DNA from: JAPPLB01 sp965206655
Lineage (GTDB): Bacteria > Acidobacteriota > Terriglobia > Bryobacterales > UBA6623
Reading direction: 5' to 3'
Length of the DNA: 64,000 bases
NCBI GenBank assembly: GCA_965206655.1
Contig: CBDBKC010000038.1
Span: forward strand, 682,001-746,000
A program made the position numbers and the translations under genes. The notes below the pieces were generated by a model that saw only the letters and a program-made list of their open reading frames with translations, was not told the origin of the DNA and ran no database searches. This document shows positions 8,393 to 16,519 of this stretch, in pieces. The stretch's first letter is position 1. Each line of letters opens with the position of its first letter.

Positions 8393-11296
8393 TCAATTCC
8401 GTTCTCGGTCCTTGAACTCCTCGTGCCAATTGAGGACGACGTGGATGGCAGGAGGCTTGCCGGCTCTGCCTTCCACCCGCTCCGGCAGCACAAATCTCTG
8501 CCCGTCCGCTGACACGTCATACCGCGGTTCACGATTCGACCCCGGATTCAGCAAACCTGGATGGTCAAACAGCCGCTCCGGCGAGCTTGCCGTAAATGTG
8601 TCGCTCGCGCCGACCGACACCGCCATGAGTGTGGTGCGCTCGACGTAGAATAACTCCCTACCGTCCCGGCTCCAGCGCGGCTGGTCCCCCCCGTTGAGCG
8701 AGACTTTATCCACTCGATCTCCTTCCGGAAAGGGCCGCACGTACACTTCGTCCTGACCCGATTGATCCGACAAATACGCCACAAACCGCCCATCAGGTGA
8801 AAACGTGGCGGTTCGCTCATTGAATGGCGTCGCTACAAACTCGACCGGGGCGGAAGTGCCGCCTCCCTCCTTGAACTCGCGGTACCAGATGTCACGTTGC
8901 GTCTTCTGATCTCCTCGGGTGTGATAGATCAGATATCTGCCGTCGTCGGACCAATCCGGCGCAAACTCGGCCAGTGGCTCGTCGGTCAGTTGTGTGTCCT
9001 CGCCGCTGCCGTCGGCTGATGTCTGGAAGATGTCAATGTGACCTTCCCGGACCAACGAGTAGGCAATCTGCCTGCCAGAGGGAGCCCAGGTGGGATGTAT
9101 GCTGACACCCGGACTGAATGTGATTCGCGTTTTGTTTCCCCGCGCGATATTGTGAACCCAAAGATCGGACTTGTCGCTTTCCGTACCCCACACAGCCACA
9201 TGCAGTCCGTCAGGTGAGAGGGACGCGTGACCAATGCCGTCCTGGGTTTGACCGATCGCCTCCAACCTCTCGCCGGCGCGGCTGTGCCAAACCAACTGCT
9301 GCCGGGCTCCACTTCGATTTGTATAGACCAGCGTTCCGTTTTGCGTCACACTGGCGGAGGCCCCGGCTTCGACGATCGGGAAGGCGTCGCCGCTCGTAGT
9401 GAGCGTCCCCAACGAAAAAGGCACGGCTCGCAGACCGGAGTCCGCAAAGGAACTGTCGTCGTAGAGAAGGTGGCCCGAAGCTGAGTAAACGGCTTTGGAT
9501 CCGGGAACCAGTTCCCGCCGCTCGCCGGTTCTCAGATCCAGGACTCCCAATTTGAAGTCGCTGATAGAAGCGAAGGTGTACACCAAACCCCGCGAGCCCT
9601 CGGTCTCAGGCAGAAACCGAGGGAAAACAAAGGATATGCCGCTTTCGGCTTCGTCCCGCTCGAAGAGAAGCTTCGGAGTGCCGCCCCGAGAAGGCACCTG
9701 GAATAACTGGAAAGAAGCCGAGTAGACGATCTGTTCACCGTCGGGACTCCACGACCCTCCCGCGAAGAACGTTGCGCGGGCCTGAGACAGTCGACACAGC
9801 GCAATCGGTTCTCCCCCGCTGAGAGAAACGCGCTTCAATTCGGTTTCGGTTCCGAAGCCGATCGACTGGCTATCCGGCGACCAGAAAGGATCTTCGGCCT
9901 CCTCGGTTCCCTCGATTTTGCGGGGGGCCTCGCGGTCGAGGCCTCTCACCCATAGCGCCCTTTCACCTTTTTCTTCGGTGACGAAGACGATATGTCTGCC
10001 GTCCGGCGAAACTGCGGCAGATGCTGACCCGGAGGTCTCGATATTATCGGGGGTGAAGGTCTCGAGATTCTCGGGGGTAAAGGAAAACCGAACCGGTTGC
10101 CGGGGGGCATCCGACGACGGGTTGCGGAACCACAGCAGAGCCCAAAGGGCCAGGGAAGCTGCCAGCAGGGCCCCCATGCCGACAACGGCTCGCCGCTGCA
10201 GACGCTGACGGCGCTCGATCTGCTGCTCTGATGACTGCGGCAACACCCGGATCGCCACGGACCGATGCAACTCGGTGTCTTCGGCGACATAGCGGATGGC
10301 GTCACCAGTCTCCCTCCCGTTTTCGATTACCCGATACTTCACGAGCGGGTGCTCAGACATTTCAATCGCGGAGTGGAGGGGCTCAGGGTGCTGTGCCCGC
10401 GTTCCTGTTGCTTGCTGGGGCGCGCGAGGCGTCCCAGCAGATCCGGCCGGGGCAGTGCGTACAATGGTTGACTTGCCGGATTTGAGCTTTTCACTCAGCA
10501 TGTCCAAGTCCACTACCATGTCGGCCGTGCTTTGATAGCGCTTGTCTGCTTCCTTCGCCAAGCACTTCCCGACGAGCCATTCCAGTTCCATCGGCACGCC
10601 CGTCCGCAGCCCTGTCATCGGCTCAGGCTGTTCGCTGGTGATGGAATACATCACCGCTTTGTCATAGTGACCCTTGAACGGCTGCTGCCCGGTGACCATC
10701 TCGTAGATCACTACACCAAGCGACCAAACATCTGACCGATGGTCTATATCGGCCCCGTACGTTTCTTCCGGGGACATATACGTCACCGTCCCCATCGTTT
10801 CGTCCAGGCGGGTGAGCTTCGAACGGTCAGCAAGCTGGGCCAGCCCGAAGTCCATGATAGTGACGTGACCTTCCGGGCCCACCATGAGGTTGGCGGGCTT
10901 GATATCCCGGTGGACGATGCCCTTCCCGTGGGCCGCCTGCAAGCCCTTTGCCGTCTGGATGGCGACGTCGAGAGCGTCTTTCAGCTTCAGTGGACCGGCT
11001 TCGATCTTTTTGTCGAGTCCTTCGCCCTCCAGAAAGGCCATCGCGATGAAGGTCTTGCCCTCGAACTCGTCGATCTCGTGAACGGTGCAGATGTTGGGAT
11101 GATTGAGCGCCGCTGCGGCCTTCGCTTCGCGTTCAAAGCGTTTGCGAACGTCCTCGTCGGAGACAAGGTGAGCCGCCAGGAACTTCAGCGCCACCGGGCG
11201 GTCAAGCTTCGTGTCTTCTGCCTTGTAAACAACGCCCATCCCGCCTTCACCGAGCTTCTCGGTGATGCGGTAATGCGAGATGGTTTGGCCGATCAC
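8393..11296 (-). CDS. Membrane serine/threonine protein kinase with PD40/TolB-type propeller
   Basis: 967-residue receptor-like kinase. Residues about 8-265 are a full Hanks-type kinase: GEGGMGVVYKAED loop, lysine in VALKFL, HRDIKPANLMV catalytic loop, MDFGLAQ and MSPEE. A juxtamembrane segment (about 325-365) repeats the look of a kinase N-lobe in degenerate form. One transmembrane helix (VVGMGALLAASLALWALLWF, about 370-390) follows. The outer part has repeated SPDGRHIVFV / WSPDSQSIGF / SPDGLHVAVW blades of a PD40 beta-propeller. Ligand and targets are unknown. It is convergent with the Gfo/Idh gene and divergent from the sigma factor gene. Confidence 0.93.
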   Translation of the reverse strand: MIGQTISHYRITEKLGEGGMGVVYKAEDTKLDRPVALKFLAAHLVSDEDVRKRFEREAKAAAALNHPNICTVHEIDEFEGKTFIAMAFLEGEGLDKKIEAGPLKLKDALDVAIQTAKGLQAAHGKGIVHRDIKPANLMVGPEGHVTIMDFGLAQLADRSKLTRLDETMGTVTYMSPEETYGADIDHRSDVWSLGVVIYEMVTGQQPFKGHYDKAVMYSITSEQPEPMTGLRTGVPMELEWLVGKCLAKEADKRYQSTADMVVDLDMLSEKLKSGKSTIVRTAPAGSAGTPRAPQQATGTRAQHPEPLHSAIEMSEHPLVKYRVIENGRETGDAIRYVAEDTELHRSVAIRVLPQSSEQQIERRQRLQRRAVVGMGALLAASLALWALLWFRNPSSDAPRQPVRFSFTPENLETFTPDNIETSGSASAAVSPDGRHIVFVTEEKGERALWVRGLDREAPRKIEGTEEAEDPFWSPDSQSIGFGTETELKRVSLSGGEPIALCRLSQARATFFAGGSWSPDGEQIVYSASFQLFQVPSRGGTPKLLFERDEAESGISFVFPRFLPETEGSRGLVYTFASISDFKLGVLDLRTGERRELVPGSKAVYSASGHLLYDDSSFADSGLRAVPFSLGTLTTSGDAFPIVEAGASASVTQNGTLVYTNRSGARQQLVWHSRAGERLEAIGQTQDGIGHASLSPDGLHVAVWGTESDKSDLWVHNIARGNKTRITFSPGVSIHPTWAPSGRQIAYSLVREGHIDIFQTSADGSGEDTQLTDEPLAEFAPDWSDDGRYLIYHTRGDQKTQRDIWYREFKEGGGTSAPVEFVATPFNERTATFSPDGRFVAYLSDQSGQDEVYVRPFPEGDRVDKVSLNGGDQPRWSRDGRELFYVERTTLMAVSVGASDTFTASSPERLFDHPGLLNPGSNREPRYDVSADGQRFVLPERVEGRAGKPPAIHVVLNWHEEFKDRERN

Positions 11297-11431
11297 AACG
11301 GTCCGATTGTACCGTGGTACAGGCGGTCACGGGTAACAACGTACAGCGAAAACGATCGGCCGGCTGTCGGGCCTTGTCACGGAGTCGGGCCGATTTCTCC
11401 ACGGGCGAGACATCCTGCCGGAGCCGCGTGG

Positions 11432-13003
11432 GTGTATACTGTGGCGGTGCCAGGGCCCAACAGGAAATCCTGGTTCATATCAGAGTCGGGCGACCAGATT
11501 AAAGTCGATCTGGAAGAGGGTTCGGATTCGCCGCAGGGGCGCAACCAAGACCCGGACCCGAGTGAGAGCCGGCCGAGCCCCAGCGCCGCCGAAGACGATC
11601 TCCTCGCGGGCGACCCCGTGCGCGTTTATCTCCGGGAGATGGGCGCCGTACCGCTGTTAACCAGAAGGCGTGAGCTCGATTTGGCCCGCCGCATGGAGCG
11701 GGGCAAGGATCGGATGCTCACAGCCATCTCGCGCTCGCCCCTCATCCTCACCGCAGTGCTTGAAATCCACGACCGCATCAAGCGCGGCAACCTGGAGCTG
11801 GAATCGGTTGTCAGCATTGCTCACCGAGACGATACCGATGAGCAGCGGGACAAGAAACGCGCCGACGCCAAGCTGAGGTTCACCCGTGTCTCGCGGGCTC
11901 ATAAGCAGGTCGTCTCGGCCGAGCAGAAGCTGGACCGCACGCCAAAGAGGAACGTACACGTTACGCGGCGTCTCAAATGGAAGCGCAAGCGACTGCTGGT
12001 TAAACTATCCCGAACGATCCAGGAAGTACCCTTCTCGCAAGCCTACTGGGACAAGTTCGGCGAAGAACTCGAGAAGGTCCAAGCCAATCTCACGCCGCTC
12101 TATTCCGAACTCGACCGCCTCAAAACCCTAAATGGACGCAAATCGAACTCCAGCATCGCCGCCCAGCGCGAGATCCGCCGTGAGATTCGACAGGCCGAAG
12201 CCTCCTACAATCTGACGCTCAAGGATCTTCGGCATACCACCAGCCGCATCAACGACGGCTTCCGCGAATCTGAAGCAGCCAAGAAGGCGCTCGTCGAGGC
12301 CAACCTTCGCTTGGTCGTCTCCGTCGCGAAGAAGTACGTCAACCGCGGGCTGCACTTGCTCGACCTGATCCAGGAAGGTAGCATTGGCCTGATAATTGCC
12401 GCCAGGAAATTCGAATACCGCCGGGGCTACAAGTTCTCCACCTACGCGACTTGGTGGATTCGTCAGGCCATCACTCGCGCCATCGCCGATCAGTCCCGTA
12501 CCATCCGCGTCCCGGTTCACATGAACGAACGGATATACAAATGCCTGCGGGCCTCGCGGGAACTCGAAAGAGAACTGGGCCGCACGCCGACGAACGAAGA
12601 GATCGGTGGACGGTTGGAGATTTCCGCCGAAAAGGTCCAGCAACTCAAAACCATCTCGCGCGATCCCGTCTCACTCGAAACACCGGTCGGCCGCGAGGGC
12701 GAATCCGCCCTGGGAGATCTACTCGAAGACCAGTGGGTCGGCTCGCCCGTTGACACCGTCATCGAGTCGAACGTTCAACGCGAAACAGCCGACGTGCTAA
12801 AGACTCTCTCTCCGAAAGAAGAAAAAATCATCCGCATGCGGTTCGGCATTGGCTGCGACAGGGAGTATACGCTCGAAGACATCGGCCAGGAGTTCGCTCT
12901 CACGCGTGAACGCATCCGCCAGATCGAGGCCAAAGCGCTGCGGGCCCTGCGCGGCCCTGACCGCGCTCACCGCTTGCGGGCATTGATGGTTTCCAAACAC
13001 TGA
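11432..13003 (+). CDS. rpoD: RpoD/SigA-type RNA polymerase sigma factor
   Basis: Housekeeping-type sigma-70, about 523 residues. Region 1.2 is DPVRVYLREMGAVPLLTRR; region 2 is ANLRLVVSVAKKYVNRGLHLLDLIQEGSIG and FSTYATWWIRQAITRAIADQ; region 3 follows, and region 4 is EEKIIRMRFGIG through LTRERIRQIEAKALRALR. A long charged non-conserved insert (about 120-280) lies between regions 1.2 and 2. Start is uncertain: in-frame GTG codons lie at 11432, 11441 and 11447. A GGAG at 11420-11423 favours 11432. 'LIIAARKFEYRR' departs slightly from canonical primary factors, so a group 2 paralogue is possible. Confidence 0.88.
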   Translation: MYTVAVPGPNRKSWFISESGDQIKVDLEEGSDSPQGRNQDPDPSESRPSPSAAEDDLLAGDPVRVYLREMGAVPLLTRRRELDLARRMERGKDRMLTAISRSPLILTAVLEIHDRIKRGNLELESVVSIAHRDDTDEQRDKKRADAKLRFTRVSRAHKQVVSAEQKLDRTPKRNVHVTRRLKWKRKRLLVKLSRTIQEVPFSQAYWDKFGEELEKVQANLTPLYSELDRLKTLNGRKSNSSIAAQREIRREIRQAEASYNLTLKDLRHTTSRINDGFRESEAAKKALVEANLRLVVSVAKKYVNRGLHLLDLIQEGSIGLIIAARKFEYRRGYKFSTYATWWIRQAITRAIADQSRTIRVPVHMNERIYKCLRASRELERELGRTPTNEEIGGRLEISAEKVQQLKTISRDPVSLETPVGREGESALGDLLEDQWVGSPVDTVIESNVQRETADVLKTLSPKEEKIIRMRFGIGCDREYTLEDIGQEFALTRERIRQIEAKALRALRGPDRAHRLRALMVSKH

Positions 13004-13233
13004 CCCGAAACTTCAATCCACAAGGCTTAACAGTCCGTGGCGGAGTGGGCGCGGTGAAAAAAGCGGGACTGCCATCCGGTTTTCGCTTGCCTAAGTGCTT
13101 TGTTCCCAATGAGCCTCGGTCGCGAAAACCGGTGGCTGTACCCTTTTTTCTGCTTTGGCCGTCAGGCAGTGAGAAAAATGGCCTAAATCCGGAGGGTTGT
13201 TCCTTGCCTGCCCACAGTGACAGAATAGCGGGC
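13004..13233. other. Intergenic region, nothing firm
   Basis: No gene, RNA or terminator is recognised. An open extension of the downstream gene reaches 13045 but shows no protein-like similarity. The stretch has paired gtgaaaaa motifs (about 13051 and 13170). Confidence 0.35.
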
Positions 13234-14256
13234 ATGAAACGTCGAGACTTTCTTTCTCGAGTTCCCAGCTCGACGGCCGGTGCCGCGGTGCTGGCCGCCG
13301 CAACAGCATCCGCCGCCCGGAAGGACGACGGCCCTTACCGGTTCAAGCTCGGGATGTACCTGCCGGAGTTGGATCTCCCGTTTGATCAGGAGTTGGCCAA
13401 GGCGAAGGAGATTGGCGCCGAGTACGTCTGGTTCAACCGACTCAAAGGTGAGACAGACGTGGCCCGGATGAGCGACGCCGAAGCGGACCGCGCGGCAAAA
13501 CGTGTCGAACGCCAAGGCCTTCGGATTTTCCTGCTGAACGCCGGCAACCCCTTCAAACAGATCCACCTCACCGACCTGCCGCTAGAGACGCTGCCCGACC
13601 ACGCGGCCTTCCGTAAGGACCTCGCTAACCTGGTCCGGTCGATGCAGATCGCAGCCCGGATTGGAGTCGGAGCCGTCGGTGCGTTCACGTTTGCCTGGCC
13701 GGGCGAATACAGTGCGGGCAAGCCCACCTGGCCGATGCGCTGGATGACACGTGGCGGGATCATCGCCGAGAACGAAATGGAGAAGCTGGTCAAGGCGTTC
13801 TCGATTGTGGCGGAACAAGCCGAGCGCTACAAGGTCGACGTCGCTCTCTCCATGATGCCCTGGAACTACACGAACACCACCGGCAATTTCCGCCGCGTTT
13901 GCGAGCGCGTCGGGTCCCGGCGCCTGAAGGTCATGTGGGGGCCGGCCGACAATTGGAACTGCGGCGAGGCCGACGTGGCCACCGCGGGCTTCCGGAATAT
14001 CAGGCCCCACCTCCACGGCCTGCACCTTAAGGACCTGCACGTCGTCGACGGACATCGGTTGGATTTCGAATACCGGCCGCTGGGCGAGGGGGACGTGGAC
14101 TATCCCACGATCTTCAAAAGCCTCCGCGATCATCGCTCCGACGTCGTGCTCTCCGTATCTACACATTTCCAGGTGCCCAGCGGCTCCCGTATTGAGGCGA
14201 TGGAGATGAACTACCGGAACTTGAAGGCCCTGCTCCAGCAAGTCGAGCAGGCCTAA
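13234..14256 (+). CDS. Sugar phosphate isomerase/epimerase-like TIM-barrel protein, exported
   Basis: 340 residues from the ATG at 13234. MKRRDFLSRVPSSTAGAAVLAAATASA is a twin-arginine signal. The rest is an AP-endonuclease-2/xylose-isomerase-type TIM barrel: segments such as FKLGMYLPELDLPFDQELAKAK, ALSMMPWNYTNTTGNFRRV, KVMWGPADNWNCGEAD and HLHGLHLKDLHVVDG supply acidic and histidine ligands expected for a divalent metal. Exported paralogues are common in Acidobacteriota and act on unknown sugars. It lies on the same strand as the sigma factor gene but 230 bases away, so is probably separately transcribed. Confidence 0.8.
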   Translation: MKRRDFLSRVPSSTAGAAVLAAATASAARKDDGPYRFKLGMYLPELDLPFDQELAKAKEIGAEYVWFNRLKGETDVARMSDAEADRAAKRVERQGLRIFLLNAGNPFKQIHLTDLPLETLPDHAAFRKDLANLVRSMQIAARIGVGAVGAFTFAWPGEYSAGKPTWPMRWMTRGGIIAENEMEKLVKAFSIVAEQAERYKVDVALSMMPWNYTNTTGNFRRVCERVGSRRLKVMWGPADNWNCGEADVATAGFRNIRPHLHGLHLKDLHVVDGHRLDFEYRPLGEGDVDYPTIFKSLRDHRSDVVLSVSTHFQVPSGSRIEAMEMNYRNLKALLQQVEQA

Positions 14257-14304
14257 TTGCTTAGATCATCAAAAGGCGGTAGTGTCGACCCGACTTTAGC
14301 CTGC

Positions 14305-14865
14305 TCAGTCGACACGACGGAGATAGTCAGGCAGGGGCATCGTGGCGGCCGGTGTCGCCTGGACGGCGGGAAGGCTGTAATTCCGCGCGGCGATCGCCCC
14401 GAGTCCTCCGATCGCGCCTGTATTGGTGAGAGTAAAGGTCTTGTAGTAATTCAGCTCGGGGTGCTTCTTGGCGGTCCATGCCTGCCAGGCGAAGAAGCCT
14501 CCGCCGAGGGCGGCCTTGAGCAGGGCCGCTCTGCCGTTGCTGAAACGGCCATCGCTCCCGCGCAGAAACGGGTTGGCTTCGAGGCGTCCCTGGGAGGAAT
14601 GAGCGTCCAGCACATTGACGGCGGCGAACGCGATCCAACTGGCGATCCACGCTTTCTTCCACTTGCGTCTGCCGGATTGTTCCCGATCAGTGCGGTGGGC
14701 GACGGTGCGGGCGGGAGCGGTGAAGGTCGTGGCGGACGGTGGAATGGATTCGATCAACGGACCGCCGGCGGCGGCGGTCCCTACAAAGGGGCCGCTGATT
14801 ACCATGGCGACTACGGCGCTGGTAATGGCGCGGTGAAGGGGATTTCTGATGGCTGCTGTGTTCAT
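14305..14865 (-). CDS. Hypothetical membrane protein (ANPFL motif)
   Basis: 186 residues. An N-terminal hydrophobic segment (ITSAVVAMVISGPFVGTAAA) looks like a signal peptide or first span. Two more hydrophobic stretches follow (WIASWIAFAAVNVLDAHSS and ALLKAALGGGFFAWQAW) around the segment GRLEANPFLRGSDGRFS. I recognise this pattern of aspartate/histidine plus 'EANPFL' from acidobacterial hypothetical proteins but no function is known. Convergent with the sugar isomerase-like gene. Confidence 0.6.
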   Translation of the reverse strand: MNTAAIRNPLHRAITSAVVAMVISGPFVGTAAAGGPLIESIPPSATTFTAPARTVAHRTDREQSGRRKWKKAWIASWIAFAAVNVLDAHSSQGRLEANPFLRGSDGRFSNGRAALLKAALGGGFFAWQAWTAKKHPELNYYKTFTLTNTGAIGGLGAIAARNYSLPAVQATPAATMPLPDYLRRVD

Positions 14866-14979
14866 ATGTGGCTCCTGGGACTTGGGATGTCCCTAGGATC
14901 GCCCGTGCCCTACGTGGAACACATGACTTGTTAGCAACATTCTCGGGAGTGGTACCAAGGTGCTCAACCTAGTACTCAA

Positions 14980-15029
14980 CCGTTATGGCTATGCGGTCCT
15001 ACCGGGCTGCCGAAGTGCAGCCATAACGG
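14980..15029 (+). promoter_or_regulatory. Alternative hairpins upstream of the MaoC gene
   Basis: CCGTTATGGCT at 14980-14990 pairs perfectly with AGCCATAACGG at 15019-15029 (11 bp, 28-base loop). Inside the loop, GGCTGC (15005-15010) can instead pair with GCAGCC (15017-15022), which uses part of the same right arm. The two structures exclude each other, as in an attenuator or RNA switch. Function is inferred. Confidence 0.4.
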
Positions 15030-15069
15030 AGTGATGCGGAGACCCAACCGTGTGGGTGACACTGTGAAG

Positions 15070-15534
15070 ATGGCCGCGCGAATGATTGAGACCCGTGAGC
15101 AGTTGAAGAGCCTGGAGGGCGAGGAACTCGGTGTCAGCGACTGGTTCGAGGTGAAACAAGAGCAGATCGATCAGTTTGCTGACTTGACGCACGACCGCCA
15201 GTGGATTCACGTTGATCCGGAACGAGCAGCGCGGGAGTCGCCCTACGAAGCAACCGTGGCCCATGGGTTTTTCAGCTTGTCGCTGATTTCGATGTTGTCG
15301 AAGCAGGTGATCGTTTTGCGGGGTGATTTCCAGCGTCTGATCAACTATGGACTCAACAAGGTGCGCTTCCCGGCGCCCGTGCCGGCCGGGACGCGGATTC
15401 GCGGGCGGTTCGCGTTGCAGTCGGTGCGGGAATTGGCGGATGGCATTCAGATCGTCTGGCGCGTGAAGATTGAGCGCGAAGGCGGTGAGAAGCCTTGTGT
15501 AGTGGCGGAGTGGGTGACGCGGGCCTATCGTTGA
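15070..15534 (+). CDS. MaoC-family (R)-specific enoyl-CoA hydratase-like protein
   Basis: 154 residues in a hot-dog fold. The hydratase-2 motif region is EQIDQFADLTHDRQWIHVDPERA, with the catalytic D and H, followed by ATVAHGFFSLSLIS. Members hydrate (R)-3-hydroxyacyl/enoyl-CoA in lipid or polyhydroxyalkanoate metabolism; the substrate is not evident. The open frame begins at 15031; ATG codons at 15070 and 15082 are both plausible. Ends 24 bases before the convergent acetyltransferase toxin gene. Confidence 0.85.
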   Translation: MAARMIETREQLKSLEGEELGVSDWFEVKQEQIDQFADLTHDRQWIHVDPERAARESPYEATVAHGFFSLSLISMLSKQVIVLRGDFQRLINYGLNKVRFPAPVPAGTRIRGRFALQSVRELADGIQIVWRVKIEREGGEKPCVVAEWVTRAYR

Positions 15535-15558
15535 GGAGTTAGGGCGCCCCTATCGACC

Positions 15559-16071
15559 TCATCTCCCCGTCAACTCCCGCGCTGCTTCCGTGAGAGTGAT
15601 CATCAGTGTCATCGGATTGACGGGTGAGGCACGGAAACCGTGCTTCTCGTAGAAGCGGCGGGCGGCATCCGATATAGCATGCACGAGAATGGCACGGATG
15701 CCGGCTATCTCCGCGGCTTGCAGTGTGCGTAGAATGGCATCGCGCAACAAACCAGGCCCGATGCTGCGACCCTGAAAGTCCTTGTCCACGGCAAGGCGGG
15801 CGAGGAGCATGACCGGCACAGGGTCCGGCATATTCCGCTTGATCCGTCCCGGGGACTCCGCATGGGCGACGGCGCCAACGGCGAGACTGTAGTAGCCGGC
15901 CACCTTCTTTCCGGCGGCGACGACATACGTGCGCGAGGCCCCACTCCTCTCGTTTGCTAAGGCGCGCCGCCGCAGCCAATCGTCGAGCGCGGGCTCGCCG
16001 GAGTCAAACCCGGATGTGTCGTGTTCGGTTGAGAGCTTTTCGGGTCGGTCAACGATCGAGTCGCCGGTCAT
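15559..16071 (-). CDS. GNAT acetyltransferase toxin (TacT-like)
   Basis: 170-residue GNAT domain: FDSGEPALDDWLRRRA at the N-terminus, a beta-strand pair around YVVAAGKKVAGYYSLA, the acetyl-CoA loop LLARLAVDKDFQGRSIG, and FYEKHGFRASP. This layout and the DUF1778 gene immediately upstream match TacAT-type toxin-antitoxin pairs, where the toxin acetylates aminoacyl-tRNA and stops translation. It overlaps the antitoxin stop by 4 bases. tRNA acetylation is inferred from the family. Confidence 0.85.
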   Translation of the reverse strand: MTGDSIVDRPEKLSTEHDTSGFDSGEPALDDWLRRRALANERSGASRTYVVAAGKKVAGYYSLAVGAVAHAESPGRIKRNMPDPVPVMLLARLAVDKDFQGRSIGPGLLRDAILRTLQAAEIAGIRAILVHAISDAARRFYEKHGFRASPVNPMTLMITLTEAARELTGR

Positions 16072-16355
16072 TCCCAGGGTAGCTTGGTTTCAAGCAGCCG
16101 CCGCAGTTTCGGGTTTTCCTTTGGAGGGTGATCCAGCATCGTCGTGAAACGTTCAAAAACTTCTTCGGGAACGACAAAGTATCGCTTATCCAGCAAGATG
16201 GCTTCCGCCTCGCGGCAGGCGGTATCAAGCATGAAATCGGACCGGGTCCTTCCCAAAGCCTCCGCCGCCTGGTCGATCAGGGCCTTTTGTTTTCGGCTCG
16301 CGCGAAGGTTGATCGTTTCGGCCCGTGCTCTATCGTTGGTTCGCGTATTCGCCAT
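16068..16355 (-). CDS. DUF1778 antitoxin (TacA-like)
   Basis: 95 residues from the ATG at 16355 (an in-frame ATG at 16382 gives a less likely extension). The N-terminal ribbon-helix-helix DNA-binding part is RAETINLRASRKQKALIDQA / AEALGRTRSDFMLDTACREA, typical of DUF1778. The C-terminal tail (EEVFERFTTMLDHPPKENPKLRRLL) should wrap the toxin. Translationally coupled to the GNAT gene by a 4-base overlap. A palindrome at 16395-16404 sits in its promoter region. Confidence 0.87.
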   Translation of the reverse strand: MANTRTNDRARAETINLRASRKQKALIDQAAEALGRTRSDFMLDTACREAEAILLDKRYFVVPEEVFERFTTMLDHPPKENPKLRRLLETKLPWE

Positions 16356-16384
16356 GCACTTACCTCTACTGTGTCTATACAATC

Positions 16385-16413
16385 ACATTACGTCTATGTA
16401 CATACATTGTCAA
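16385..16413 (-). promoter_or_regulatory. Promoter and palindromic operator of the GNAT/DUF1778 pair
   Basis: On the minus strand a perfect -35 hexamer TTGACA lies at 16413-16408. The spacer holds the perfect 10-bp palindrome TATGTACATA (16404-16395), and a weak -10-like TAATGT lies at 16390-16385, 17 bases from the -35. The palindrome is placed where an RHH antitoxin would block RNA polymerase. Autoregulation is inferred. Confidence 0.5.
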
Positions 16414-16519
16414 TACGCTAGGTGCGCTCAACCGTTCCATCTGCCCTTGAAGCGCTGCCGCGCCGAGGGTGGCAACACGTCCTTGTATAATCAGTCCTTT
16501 GCGGGGAGGTCGCTTCGAA

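Noticed and set aside
10739..11431. Long open + strand extension upstream of the sigma factor
   Set aside because: It lies antisense to the kinase domain of the gene at 8393-11296 and its translation has no sigma-like content; the sigma start is placed at a GTG near 11432.
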